The position numbers and the translations under genes were made by a program. A model generated the notes under the pieces. It made no database searches. It was not told where the DNA came from and saw only the letters and a list, made by a program, of their open reading frames with translations. 40,262 bases of DNA from Gallionella sp. (GTDB lineage Bacteria > Pseudomonadota > Gammaproteobacteria > Burkholderiales > Gallionellaceae), in the NCBI GenBank assembly GCA_003153155.1, contig PLWV01000011.1:1-40262 (forward strand), read 5' to 3'. Shown here piece after piece: positions 1 to 6,897 of this stretch. The stretch's first letter is position 1, and every line of letters begins with the position of its first letter.

Positions 1-10
1 TCTCACGTTT

Positions 11-35
11 AACTGGTTGTGTCACAACTCCAGTT
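11..35. repeat. short palindrome near window edge
   Basis: AACTGGTTGTG is followed after one base by CACAA-CT-CCAGTT, giving an imperfect stem of about 11 bp. It lies 200 bp upstream of the first gene. It could be a terminator or operator of something outside the window; there is no T-tract, so its role is unknown. Confidence 0.3.
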
Positions 36-230
36 TGGCACACATATGCCGTTTAGGTAAGGTGGAGTCCATACCATTGCTTTCCGGCAAGGAGAAATTC
101 TGTGGTTGGACAATTAGAAACACCCGAAAACGGTAATTGGTGATGTGTGGTCAATACGCGAGAACACTTGGTCAGTTCGAAGAAGAATTGGTGGTCACGC
201 AAAAGGGTATACGCAGTGGGCGCACAAGAA

Positions 231-845
231 ATGAATAACCTTACCTGGCAAATTACCGGCCGAACGCCAGCCGGGTTTTCCTCCGACAATGGGCCTCCCG
301 AAAATTGGCGCGATCAATTGGCGACCCGCCTCGGACATCGTCCACGTCGCATCGGAATATTGGCTGAACTGGCACTCTTTGGCGCACTTGATTGTCTTGA
401 TGCGGCAAAAGAAACTGCACTACCCGGGGATGTCGTGTTGCGGGTATGCAGCTTGCGCGGTTCGGTTTCAGCACTATCTCAAGTGCTGGAGCAAAATCGG
501 GAAGGCCTGCCCATGCCCTTCAGTTTCTTGCAAAGTCAAACCGGTCAAATATTACCGGCCCTTGCGGCCGTGTTGAACTGGCAAGGAGATGCAGGCGTCG
601 TTGTAGCGCGTAACCCCATGGATTTGGCAATGTTAGCCTGTCACCAGGCTGGCGATGCCGGGATGCTGCTGGGTTGGGTCGAAGAGGCGAAGCCTGGCCG
701 TAGCGCTTGGCTCCGACTTGCGCCATGTACTTCGCCATCGGCAGGTTTCATATCCGCCTCCAGCTTCGAGGAGATGGTTTCTCCGAGCACGCACTACTGG
801 CGGTTAAGACAAGCGGTGATAGAGATTGCCCCCGCATGTGACTAA
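231..845 (+). CDS. beta-ketoacyl synthase N-terminal-like protein
   Basis: A 204-residue protein resembling the small stand-alone ketosynthase N-terminal-like proteins (Pfam Ketoacyl-synt_2 type) that accompany fatty-acid or aryl-polyene synthesis genes. The middle of the protein is the most family-like: a run around residues 45-60 (RIGILAELALFGALDCLDAA), then VVLRVCSLRGSVSALSQVLE, then LPMPFSFLQSQTGQILPALA, and a WQGDAGVVVARNP stretch. No Cys-His-His ketosynthase triad is visible, so it is unlikely to be a complete condensing enzyme. I chose the ATG at 231; the in-frame GTG at 147 would add 28 basic residues of no recognisable family. No other fatty-acid or polyene gene lies in the window, so it may be an orphan or the last gene of a cluster to the left. 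The family call rests on pattern recognition only. Confidence 0.55.
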   Translation: MNNLTWQITGRTPAGFSSDNGPPENWRDQLATRLGHRPRRIGILAELALFGALDCLDAAKETALPGDVVLRVCSLRGSVSALSQVLEQNREGLPMPFSFLQSQTGQILPALAAVLNWQGDAGVVVARNPMDLAMLACHQAGDAGMLLGWVEEAKPGRSAWLRLAPCTSPSAGFISASSFEEMVSPSTHYWRLRQAVIEIAPACD

Positions 846-858
846 TTTTGAACGGAAG

Positions 859-876
859 AAAACCTTCAAAGGTTTT
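859..876 (+). terminator. possible weak terminator after the ketosynthase-like gene
   Basis: AAAACCTT (859-866) pairs with AAGGTTTT (869-876). The hairpin sits 14 bp past the stop codon and ends in TTTT. The loop is only two bases and the U-tract is part of the stem, so strength is doubtful. Confidence 0.4.
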
Positions 877-967
877 GTCACTGTAATAAATCGCGCTTCA
901 TCCCTATCCGCACAACAGCTGCAATGACTAACGGGAACCTCTAAAAATCCACATTTCATTCCAACTG

Positions 968-1087
968 ATGGAACTACTGATATGACTACTAGCCATCTGA
1001 CTAACCCAGCAAAAGACGCTGGGCAAGTCATTGGTTATAGCCATTCCACTAAGTCGCCAAAAAACGGCTACCAAGTGGCTGGTTATG
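968..1087. repeat. family B hairpin repeat, two units, inside family A copy 1
   Basis: A 120-bp block absent from the otherwise matching copy 2 of family A. It has two family B units. Unit 1 has outer stem TGACT/AGTCA and inner stem CCCAGC/GCTGGG around loop AAAAGAC. Unit 2 has outer stem CCACT/AGTGG and inner stem GTCGCC/GGCTAC (one mismatch) around loop AAAAAAC. The same unit occurs at 2964-3195 and 21405-21826. The frame GTTDMTTSHLT... is open through the block but has no start or gene context. Confidence 0.8.
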
Positions 1088-1160
1088 CTGCGTTGCGTAA
1101 AAAATTTCTTGCTTACATATAACCCATATGCGGCGCTGCAAAATTTTTTCCGCGCCTTGC

Positions 1161-1217
1161 TGACGATTCCGCACGGGCTGTCTTTGCCCGTAACGGATCG
1201 GCGTCCCCTTGTGGGGC
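1161..1217. repeat. family C-like 57-bp hairpin element inside family A copy 1
   Basis: This second extra block of family A copy 1 is exactly 57 bp. Read on the minus strand it starts CCCCACAAGGGGACGCCG, a diverged form of the family C head CACCCGCAAGGRGTACGCCG, followed by a hairpin ACGGGC/GCCCGT with loop AAAGACA. Flanking sequence joins perfectly if the block is removed. The head is diverged, so assignment to family C is likely but not certain. Confidence 0.6.
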
Positions 1218-1311
1218 ATTTGGGCGAACTCTGAATTTTTTAGAGGCTCCCTAAAGCACACTTCGTTGCACCGTTTATATTATTGCATGGTTTGCTTGAC
1301 TTGTCGGTTAA

Positions 1312-1452
1312 GGGAACCTCTAAAAATCCACATTTCATCCCAACTGCTGCGTTGCGTAAAAAATTTCTTGCTTACATATCCAATATATGCGGCGCTGCGA
1401 AATTTTTTCCGCGCCTTGCATTTGGGCGAACTCTGAATTTTTAGAGGCTCCC
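1312..1452. mobile_element. family A MITE-like element, copy 2 (intact, 141 bp)
   Basis: Bounded by GGGAACCTCTAAAAAT and the inverse ATTTTTAGAGGCTCCC, and flanked on both sides by TTAA (1308-1311 and 1453-1456). TTAA is either the duplicated target or part of a longer terminal repeat; as a palindrome it cannot be told apart. The interior has the same self-complementary core as copy 1. The right end touches the last base of the TSUP permease gene, so the element, or its TTAA target, supplies the stop codon. It may act as the transcript end for that gene. Confidence 0.8.
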
Positions 1453-2250
1453 TTAAGTCAGCACTTTCCACAGCATTTTGGTGGCCAGTGCGATCAACAG
1501 CAGTGCGAAGAGTTTGCGCAATACCCCGGTCTTCATGTGATGCGTGGCTTTTGCGCCGAGCGGTGCCGTGATGACGCTGGCGAGTGCGACCCAGAATAAT
1601 GCGGGCAAGTAGACAAAGCCCAGGCTGTAGGCGGGCAGGGCATGGATGCTCATGCCGGTGACTACATAACCGATGGTGCCGCCGACCGCGACCGGAAAGC
1701 CGATTGCGGCGGAGGTGCCGATCGCATGTCTGAGGGATACATTGCACCAGAGCAGGAAGGGAACCACCACCGTTCCACCGCCGATGGATACCAGGCTGCT
1801 CAACCAGCCGGTGAGCATGCCGGTAATCGTCATGCCGGCCATGCCGGGCAGTTGGCGCGAAGCATGCGGACGCACGTCGAACAGGATTTGTGCGGCCGCA
1901 AAATACACGAACAGCGCGAAAAATATTCCCAGAAAGTGCGGCGAGATGCTGGTGGCAAACACTGCGCCTATGCCGGTGCCAAGCAGGATGCCCGGGGTGA
2001 TGTCACGCACCACGCGCCAGTTCACCGCGCCGTGCTGATGATGTTTGCGCATGCTGGCAAGCGAGGTGAACAGGATGTTTGCCATCGAGGTGCCCAGCGC
2101 AAGATGCAGCAAATGCTCAGCGGGAAAGTGCTGCGCGTCGAACAGGAACAGCAGCACTGGCACAAGCAGGGTTCCGCCACCGATGCCGAATAGGCCGGCG
2201 CTGAAACCAACGAATGCGCCGAGTACCAGGTAGGCCGCGTACCATTCCAT
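1453..2250 (-). CDS. TSUP (TauE/SafE) family membrane permease
   Basis: A 265-residue polytopic inner-membrane protein of the sulfite exporter TauE/SafE family (TSUP), which exports or imports small sulfur- or carbon-containing anions. It has about eight hydrophobic segments and the two-fold TSUP pattern: a glycine-rich GLFGIGGGTLLVPVLL near the N-terminus and its internal counterpart LVSIGGGTVVVPFLLW near residue 150. The ATG at 2250 was chosen because it overlaps the stop of the upstream EVE gene (TAATG), which suggests translational coupling. A further in-frame upstream start would lie inside the EVE gene. The TAA stop is formed by the TTAA next to the family A element. Substrate cannot be read from the sequence. 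Confidence 0.85.
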   Translation of the reverse strand: MEWYAAYLVLGAFVGFSAGLFGIGGGTLLVPVLLFLFDAQHFPAEHLLHLALGTSMANILFTSLASMRKHHQHGAVNWRVVRDITPGILLGTGIGAVFATSISPHFLGIFFALFVYFAAAQILFDVRPHASRQLPGMAGMTITGMLTGWLSSLVSIGGGTVVVPFLLWCNVSLRHAIGTSAAIGFPVAVGGTIGYVVTGMSIHALPAYSLGFVYLPALFWVALASVITAPLGAKATHHMKTGVLRKLFALLLIALATKMLWKVLT

Positions 2251-2714
2251 TAGTCGTGCGCTAACTTGGTGGTGATGAAATTCCACTCGGCAGGGTCGAG
2301 CGGCGTGATGGACAGGCGGTTACCGCGTTGCAAGGTGCGCATTCGTTCCAGCTCGGGATGTTGGCGTAGTTCATCAATGGTGATGAGCGAAATTTTCTTT
2401 ACCAGTTGCACATCCACATTGAACCAGCGAGGCGTTCCCGGTGTGGCCTTGGCATCGAAGTATTTGCTGTCGCGCTCGAACTGTTTGGCATCGGGATAAG
2501 CTGTGCTGCTGACTTTAGCGATGCCGGCGATACCCGGCTCTTTGCAGTTGGAGTGGTAAAATAGCACGCCGTCGCCAACTTTCATCTGGTCGCGCATAAA
2601 GTTGCGCGCCTGATAGTTGCGCACGCCATACCATGCCACGGTCTGATCGGGCAGCGCGGCGAGGTCGTCAATGCTGCAATCGCCGGGTTCGGATTTCATC
2701 AGCCAATAACGCAT
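2250..2714 (-). CDS. EVE domain-containing protein
   Basis: A 154-residue single-domain protein of the EVE/PUA-like fold, related to the thymocyte nuclear protein 1 family and thought to read modified bases in nucleic acids. Typical elements are the opening MRYWLMKSEP, the WYGVRNYQARNFMRDQMKVG segment, and GVLFYHSNCKEPGIAGIAKV. The length is normal. It starts just after the 6S RNA terminator and overlaps the TSUP gene by one base, so the two form a small operon. A 6S RNA next to an EVE-type gene is a familiar arrangement in betaproteobacteria. The cellular role of this family in bacteria is not settled. Confidence 0.9.
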   Translation of the reverse strand: MRYWLMKSEPGDCSIDDLAALPDQTVAWYGVRNYQARNFMRDQMKVGDGVLFYHSNCKEPGIAGIAKVSSTAYPDAKQFERDSKYFDAKATPGTPRWFNVDVQLVKKISLITIDELRQHPELERMRTLQRGNRLSITPLDPAEWNFITTKLAHD

Positions 2715-2730
2715 GGTCCACGCTCACGAA

Positions 2731-2765
2731 TAAAAAGTGCGACCCGATGCAATCAAGGTCGCACT
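2731..2765 (-). terminator. rho-independent terminator of 6S RNA
   Basis: On the minus strand AGTGCGACC (2765-2757) pairs perfectly with GGTCGCACT (2744-2736) and is followed by TTTTTA. It lies immediately downstream of the 6S RNA 3' end and before the EVE gene. Confidence 0.85.
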
Positions 2766-2769
2766 GAAA

Positions 2770-2949
2770 TGGAGTCCCCCGCCTGTGCCGTTGACCCAGC
2801 ATCTCGAACCGAAAGGTTCAAGATGGTCACTTCCCTGCCGCATCAGGATCATCCGCTAGGGACGTTCGCAACAGCAGCGCAGTGGGTCGCGACCTGGATA
2901 GTTACTTGGCTCAAAGAATATATGGGTCTGGCGAACACCGCAGGGGACA
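2770..2949 (-). ncRNA. ssrS: 6S RNA
   Basis: About 180 nt on the minus strand. The 5' end (CCCTGCGGTGTTCG) and the 3' end (GGCGGGGGACTCC) can pair to form the closing stem. The 3' half has the diagnostic hairpin CTTGAACC...GGTTCGAG, as in E. coli 6S RNA. 6S RNA mimics an open promoter and sequesters the housekeeping sigma holoenzyme in stationary phase. Synteny agrees: it is downstream of zapA on the same strand, as in many proteobacteria. The ends are estimated from the closing stem. The family B array ends only about 15 bp upstream of the predicted 5' end, so its core promoter is partly made of repeat sequence. Confidence 0.88.
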
Positions 2950-2963
2950 AACCCGAAATAAAT

Positions 2964-3195
2964 TAGCTATAACCAATGACTTGCCCAGCGTTAACCAATG
3001 ACTTGGTTGGCGTAGTTTGCCAACTTATAACCAGCCACTTGGCTGCCGTCTTTCGGGTGCCCGGCCAAAAGCTCTTCGGCTGGCGGCCTAGTGGAATGGC
3101 TATAACCAATGACTTGCCCAGCGTCTTTTGCTGGGTTAGTCAGATGGCTAGTAGTCATATCAGTAGTTCCATCAGTCAGATGGCTAGTAGTCTTA
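2964..3195 (-). repeat. family B hairpin repeat array between zapA and 6S RNA
   Basis: Read on the minus strand, the array begins at the base after the zapA stop codon and runs to just before 6S RNA. It contains units with outer stems TGACT/AGTCA and CCACT/AGTGG, and inner stems CCCAGC/GCTGGG (loop AAAAGAC) and GTTGGC/GCCAAC (loop AAACTAC). One unit has an enlarged loop containing GCCGAAGAGCTTTTGGC, also seen at 21727-21742. The spacer phrases GATGGAACTACTAGCC and GGTTATAGCC recur. No gene, ribosome-binding site or promoter is evident inside it. Confidence 0.85.
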
Positions 3196-3513
3196 TCAGA
3201 ACAGCGAGTCTTGTTCGGCTAATGCCTTATCAATCGCTGCCTGCATGGAACCCATTCTACGCTTAAAGTCGGAGAGGTCAACGCCGCGTCCAACTTTCAT
3301 GCCGAGCAACTCGTGAGTGATGTTAAGGGCTGCCATCAGCGCGATCCGCTCGACGCTAGCGATTTTTCCCGCAGCGCGAATTTCGCGCATTCTCTTGTCC
3401 AGATAAGCCACGGCATCCAGCAGTTCGCCGCGCTCTTCCTCGGGGCAGGCGACACGCAACTCGCGGTCGAGAATTTTGATTTCCAGCGTTTTGGTTTTGG
3501 TAGTGTTGGTCAT
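3196..3513 (-). CDS. zapA: cell division protein ZapA
   Basis: A 105-residue ZapA, the cytoplasmic protein that binds FtsZ and bundles protofilaments at the Z-ring. The N-terminal part (LEIKILDRELRVACPEEER) is the globular FtsZ-binding head, and AYLDKRMREIRAAGKIASVE followed by ALMAALNITHELL is the coiled-coil entry. The length is normal. The start overlaps the stop of the upstream zapB-like gene (ATGA), indicating translational coupling. 6S RNA lies downstream as in many relatives, but a family B array is interposed. Confidence 0.92.
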   Translation of the reverse strand: MTNTTKTKTLEIKILDRELRVACPEEERGELLDAVAYLDKRMREIRAAGKIASVERIALMAALNITHELLGMKVGRGVDLSDFKRRMGSMQAAIDKALAEQDSLF

Positions 3514-3710
3514 GTTTGATCTTCGGGTAGAGTAATCAGCAGCTTTTCCAGGCGAGCTTTCGCGCTATCCATCTTGTCGCTGTATTGACGATTGCTGCTG
3601 AGAGCGTGCGCTAACTCTTGGCGCAACTTGTGATTCTCGGCACGCAACTTGCCGCTGACTTGTATCAGCAGGGCGACTTTGCCTTCCAGTGCGTTCAATT
3701 CGTTTTCCAT
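3510..3710 (-). CDS. ZapB-like small coiled-coil protein (TIGR02449 type)
   Basis: A 66-residue, almost entirely helical protein beginning MENELNALEGKVALLIQ and continuing with the charged heptad-rich segment LRAENHKLRQELAHAL. It matches the short coiled-coil proteins (TIGR02449/ZapB-like) encoded directly before zapA in betaproteobacteria and presumed to belong to the Z-ring-associated protein set. The ATG at 3710 was preferred over an in-frame ATG 49 codons upstream, because that extension is not helical and runs toward the riboswitch region. The gene overlaps zapA by four bases (ATGA). Confidence 0.8.
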   Translation of the reverse strand: MENELNALEGKVALLIQVSGKLRAENHKLRQELAHALSSNRQYSDKMDSAKARLEKLLITLPEDQT

Positions 3711-3839
3711 GCGCTGACTATAGATTGAAAAGTGCTGATAAGTCAAACGGTAAGGTGGATTTATGCAAGCAGTTTGTAGGTTCTCATAATTCTTGTTTCG
3801 GTAAAACGCGATATGTTTGTGATAAAGTGCGCGCCGCTT

Positions 3840-4032
3840 TGAGGTGCTCGTCTGCATGCAGGTGAGTTAAACGGGAAGCAGGTGCGGGAACATTGGTTCC
3901 CTATGCCTGAGCTGCCCCCGCAACGGTAAGCAAGTGTGGATTTGCCAGTATGCCACTGTGAGCGATCTCCCAAAGGATCTCATGGGAAGGCGGTAAATCA
4001 AGACTTGTGAGCCCGGATACCGGCCTGAGAGT
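3840..4032 (+). promoter_or_regulatory. cobalamin (B12) riboswitch
   Basis: Conserved cobalamin riboswitch blocks appear in order: GTTAAACGGGAAGCAGGTG (about 3865-3883), then GAGCTGCCCCCGCAACGGTAA with the invariant B12-box core GCCCCCGCAACGG (about 3908-3929), and the closing GTGAGCCCGGATACCGGCC (about 4007-4025). It lies on the plus strand about 160 bp ahead of btuB and divergent from zapB. It is expected to shut off btuB, and possibly btuM, when adenosylcobalamin is plentiful, probably by masking the ribosome-binding site since no strong intrinsic terminator is seen between it and the ATG. Confidence 0.93.
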
Positions 4033-4195
4033 CGATGGTACAGGAGATGCTGCGGGTGGCGCATCGGAAAGCCTGCCGCACAACATCTTCACTCTCCACT
4101 TTGTGCAGCGATCTTTCAGAAATAATTCCACTCACAACATTTCCTGATTATTAATTTCCCAGCGGGGACGCTTGGAACTTACTCAGGAAACGACA

Positions 4196-6049
4196 ATGAA
4201 ACAAAAAATAATCACGGTTGCACTATTCGGTGCGATCGCTCTTCCTTTTGCAGCGTATGCCGAAACACCCATGGAACTGCTGATCGTGACGCCCACGCGT
4301 ATGCCGCAGTCGCTGGATAAAACCATCCCTGATACGACTGTGCTGAATGAACAGGATATTCAAAAATCCGGTGCGCCCGATGTGCCGACCTTGCTGCGTT
4401 CTCTGGCAGGTGTCGAAGTGGTACAAACCGGCGGGCTAGGCAAAGTGAGCAGCACCTTCATGCGCGGCACCAATTCCGATCATGTCCTGGTGCTGCTGGA
4501 CGGAGTGCGCATCAATTCTGCCACCACCGGAACGACCGCGCTCGAACACATCATGCTCGACAGCATCGAACGTATCGAAGTGGTGCGCGGCAATGTCAGC
4601 AGCCTGTATGGTTCTGAAGCCATCGGCGGCGTGATTCAATTATTTACCAAACTCGGACACGGTGCGCCAGCTTTCAATGCCAGCGCAGGTTTGGGCAGTC
4701 ATGGCACGCAGCGTCTGGCAGCGGGATTTTCGGGAGAAGTGAATGATAACTCGTTCAGTGTGAATGTCGGCAAAGTCAAAACAGACGGCGTATCGGCGAT
4801 CAATACGAGCATTGCAACGACTAATCCGGATAAAGATGGCTACGACAACACCACTTTCAATGCGCAAGTGAAACACGCTTTTAACGACTATCATCAGTTG
4901 TCGGCTTCGTTGTTCAGCACACGCGGCGATAGCCAGTACGACACTGTGTATGACGCTACGTTTCATCCGACGGCAACGACTGATCGCAACAATACCAAGG
5001 CTGCGCTTGAAAAATTATCGCTGACTTCGGACGATCAATTGAATGCAATGTGGCACAGCAAATTGAATTGGGCGCGCGGCACGGACGATAGCAAGGATTA
5101 TCTGAATGACGTGGAGGATTTTCGTTTCAAGACCGTCAACAACCAGCTGGCCTGGCAAAATGAATTGCAGCTTGCCAACATGCAGCGCATTAATCTGGCA
5201 GTGGAACATCTGGTGCAATCGGTCGCTTCAGACCCGCCGCCGTTTACCAAGACCAAACGTAGCGTGAACAGTTTGTTGGGCGGCTATGTGGGCGAATACG
5301 GCGCACAGCAAGTGCAATTCAATTTACGCCAGGATCGCTATTCCGATTTCGGCACGGCGAACACTGGTTTGCTCGGTTATGGCTTGTCGTTTGCGGATAG
5401 CTGGCGCGCTACGGCGAGCATCAGCAATGCTTTCAAGGCGCCGACTTTTGACGACATGTATTCTCCATTGGTCTTGGGCTTTGTCGGTAATCCGAACTTG
5501 CGTCCGGAACGCTCGCAAAACAAAGAAGTCGGGCTGCACTATGCGGCGAATGGCCAACGCGTTGATGCAGTGTATTTCGATAATCGCATCAGCGATTTGA
5601 TCGCCAGCAACGCCGCCTTCACCACAGTCGTCAACATCAACCAGGCGCAAATCAACGGCCAGGAATTGAGTTATTTCGGCGAATTTGGCGATACTCATTT
5701 AAAAGCCAATGCGACATGGCAAAACCCACGCGACACTGCAACAGGCCAAGTGTTGTTGCGCCGTGCAAAACAGTTTGCCAACCTTGCAGTGACGCAACAT
5801 ATCGGCGCTTGGGAAGCTGGCGGGGAATGGCAATACAGCGGCGCGCGCCAGGATGGCGACATCAATACTTTTGCGCCGGTAACATTGCCAAGCTATCAGG
5901 TGTTTAATCTGAATGCGCGTTATCGGGTGGATAAAGATATTTCCGTATCGGCGCGGATCGACAACCTTTTCAATCGTGATTACATGCTGGTGCATGGCTA
6001 TAACACTTTAGGCCGCACACTGTTTGTCGGGTTGAATTACCAGCAATAA
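4196..6049 (+). CDS. btuB: TonB-dependent vitamin B12 receptor BtuB
   Basis: A 617-residue outer-membrane receptor for TonB-powered cobalamin uptake. A signal peptide (residues 1-22, MKQKIITVALFGAIALPFAAYA) is followed by the TonB-box-like ELLIVTPTR and a plug domain with LLRSLAGVEVVQTGG, FMRGTNSDHVLVLLDGVRIN and IEVVRGNVSSLYGSEAIGG. The 22-strand barrel fills the rest, with the family motif NAFKAPTFDDMY and the C-terminal RIDNLFNRDYMLVHGYNTLGR. The start at 4196 has an AGGAAACGACA ribosome-binding site; a longer in-frame version from 4172 would spoil the signal peptide. The last residues are NYQQ, not the usual terminal aromatic residue of barrel proteins. The B12 riboswitch upstream confirms the substrate. 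Confidence 0.93.
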   Translation: MKQKIITVALFGAIALPFAAYAETPMELLIVTPTRMPQSLDKTIPDTTVLNEQDIQKSGAPDVPTLLRSLAGVEVVQTGGLGKVSSTFMRGTNSDHVLVLLDGVRINSATTGTTALEHIMLDSIERIEVVRGNVSSLYGSEAIGGVIQLFTKLGHGAPAFNASAGLGSHGTQRLAAGFSGEVNDNSFSVNVGKVKTDGVSAINTSIATTNPDKDGYDNTTFNAQVKHAFNDYHQLSASLFSTRGDSQYDTVYDATFHPTATTDRNNTKAALEKLSLTSDDQLNAMWHSKLNWARGTDDSKDYLNDVEDFRFKTVNNQLAWQNELQLANMQRINLAVEHLVQSVASDPPPFTKTKRSVNSLLGGYVGEYGAQQVQFNLRQDRYSDFGTANTGLLGYGLSFADSWRATASISNAFKAPTFDDMYSPLVLGFVGNPNLRPERSQNKEVGLHYAANGQRVDAVYFDNRISDLIASNAAFTTVVNINQAQINGQELSYFGEFGDTHLKANATWQNPRDTATGQVLLRRAKQFANLAVTQHIGAWEAGGEWQYSGARQDGDINTFAPVTLPSYQVFNLNARYRVDKDISVSARIDNLFNRDYMLVHGYNTLGRTLFVGLNYQQ

Positions 6050-6065
6050 GGCTAAAGCAGGGAAG

Positions 6066-6094
6066 GCAAAGGCGGCTTTCCGCCTTTGCTTTTT
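6066..6094 (+). terminator. rho-independent terminator after btuB
   Basis: GCAAAGGCGG (6066-6075) pairs with CCGCCTTTGC (6080-6089) around CTTT, followed by five T. It separates btuB from btuM, so btuM has either read-through or its own promoter. Confidence 0.9.
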
Positions 6095-6149
6095 CCTTGG
6101 CTTCGTGTACTGTTGCCGTCATTGAAACAAGTTAAATTCAGGGGATGCA

Positions 6150-6710
6150 ATGAATAATACCCAAACCAAAACCACCGCAATTTTTATAACGCTGATTGCG
6201 CTGATGGCAGCGACGCGCGCTGATCACTTCGGTTCGGCTTTGCATTTGCCGGATGCTTCGCTGGCAGTATTTCTGCTGGCAGGATTTTATTTGCCGCGCT
6301 GGGCTTTTCCCGCGCTGCTGGTCGAGGCAGGGCTGGTGGATTATCTGGCAATCAACTACGGCGGGGTGGATGGCTGGTGTTTCTCACCGGCTTACTGGTT
6401 CTTGATTCCGACTTATTTCGTGCTGTGGTTCGCTGGGCGTTTTTATGCGGCACGCTATCGGTTCTCATTGCGCAGCCTGGTCGAGTTTGCGGCAATCGCC
6501 TTCGCGGCTACCGGTGTGGCCTTTCTGATTTCAAATGCCAGCTTTTATTTGTTTGCCGACTATTTCGCAAAAATGAGCGCGGCTCAATACGGCAATCAGG
6601 TGGCGCAATATTTCCTGCCCTATCTGCAAAGCGCGTTCCTGTATCTGACTGCTGCCGCAGTGCTGCACATTGTCGCGGTGCAGGTCGCGCGCCGCGCTGC
6701 GCAAGCATGA
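6150..6710 (+). CDS. btuM: BtuM-type vitamin B12 membrane transporter
   Basis: A 186-residue inner-membrane protein with six hydrophobic segments and no ATPase partner nearby. It resembles BtuM, the ECF-S-component-like B12 transporter characterised in Thiobacillus denitrificans. In that protein a cysteine (Cys80) coordinates cobalt and supports decyanation of cyanocobalamin. Here a single matching cysteine is present at residue 77, in GGVDGWCFSPAYWF, between the second and third hydrophobic segments. The opening LHLPDASLAVFLLAGFYLP also fits the family. It directly follows btuB and has a good ribosome-binding site (AGGGGATGCA). The btuB terminator lies between them, so regulation by the same riboswitch is not assured. 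B12 crossing both membranes would use BtuB plus BtuM. Confidence 0.82.
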   Translation: MNNTQTKTTAIFITLIALMAATRADHFGSALHLPDASLAVFLLAGFYLPRWAFPALLVEAGLVDYLAINYGGVDGWCFSPAYWFLIPTYFVLWFAGRFYAARYRFSLRSLVEFAAIAFAATGVAFLISNASFYLFADYFAKMSAAQYGNQVAQYFLPYLQSAFLYLTAAAVLHIVAVQVARRAAQA

Positions 6711-6758
6711 TCAAGCAAGGCGGTGTGTAGGCGCAGCACGCTGGGTTCAACACCCTCC

Positions 6759-6819
6759 GCACCCGCAAGGGGTACGCCGCCAGACGCTCGTCCTTCGGAC
6801 GGTCTTGGCGCAGGGTGCG
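6759..6819. repeat. family C / REP-like hairpin upstream of the RAYT gene
   Basis: Begins with the family C head CACCCGCAAGGGGTACGCCG, followed by a long imperfect hairpin: CGCCAGAC...GTCTTGGCG enclosing GTCC-TTC-GGAC. An outer pair CGCACCC...GGGTGCG encloses everything. It ends about 80 bp before the RAYT transposase start, the position where REP elements recognised by RAYTs are normally found. Confidence 0.75.
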
Positions 6820-6897
6820 ATAACCAGCGCTTGCCGCTTGAAGGCAATAAAAGGGGCCATGCTCAATTTCCTTCATCAACTGCAGTAAAGTCCTCCT

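Larger units (their letters stand above)
933..1251. mobile_element. family A MITE-like element, copy 1 (interrupted)
   Basis: Terminal inverted repeats: GGGAACCTCTAAAAAT at the left end and ATTTTTTAGAGGCTCCC at the right. The core contains GCGTAAAAAATTTC, matched further on by GAAATTTTTTCCGC, so the element can fold on itself. It encodes no protein. Aligned with copy 2 (1312-1452), copy 1 carries two extra blocks, at 968-1087 and 1161-1217, each a different palindromic repeat found elsewhere in the window. The flanks (TAAC / TAAA) are a poor target duplication. Most likely a non-autonomous insertion element invaded by two others. Confidence 0.8.

Noticed and set aside
1280..1747. 155-codon open frame across the MITE and the permease 3' end (minus strand)
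   Set aside because: It runs through terminal inverted repeats and overlaps a well-supported gene in another frame.
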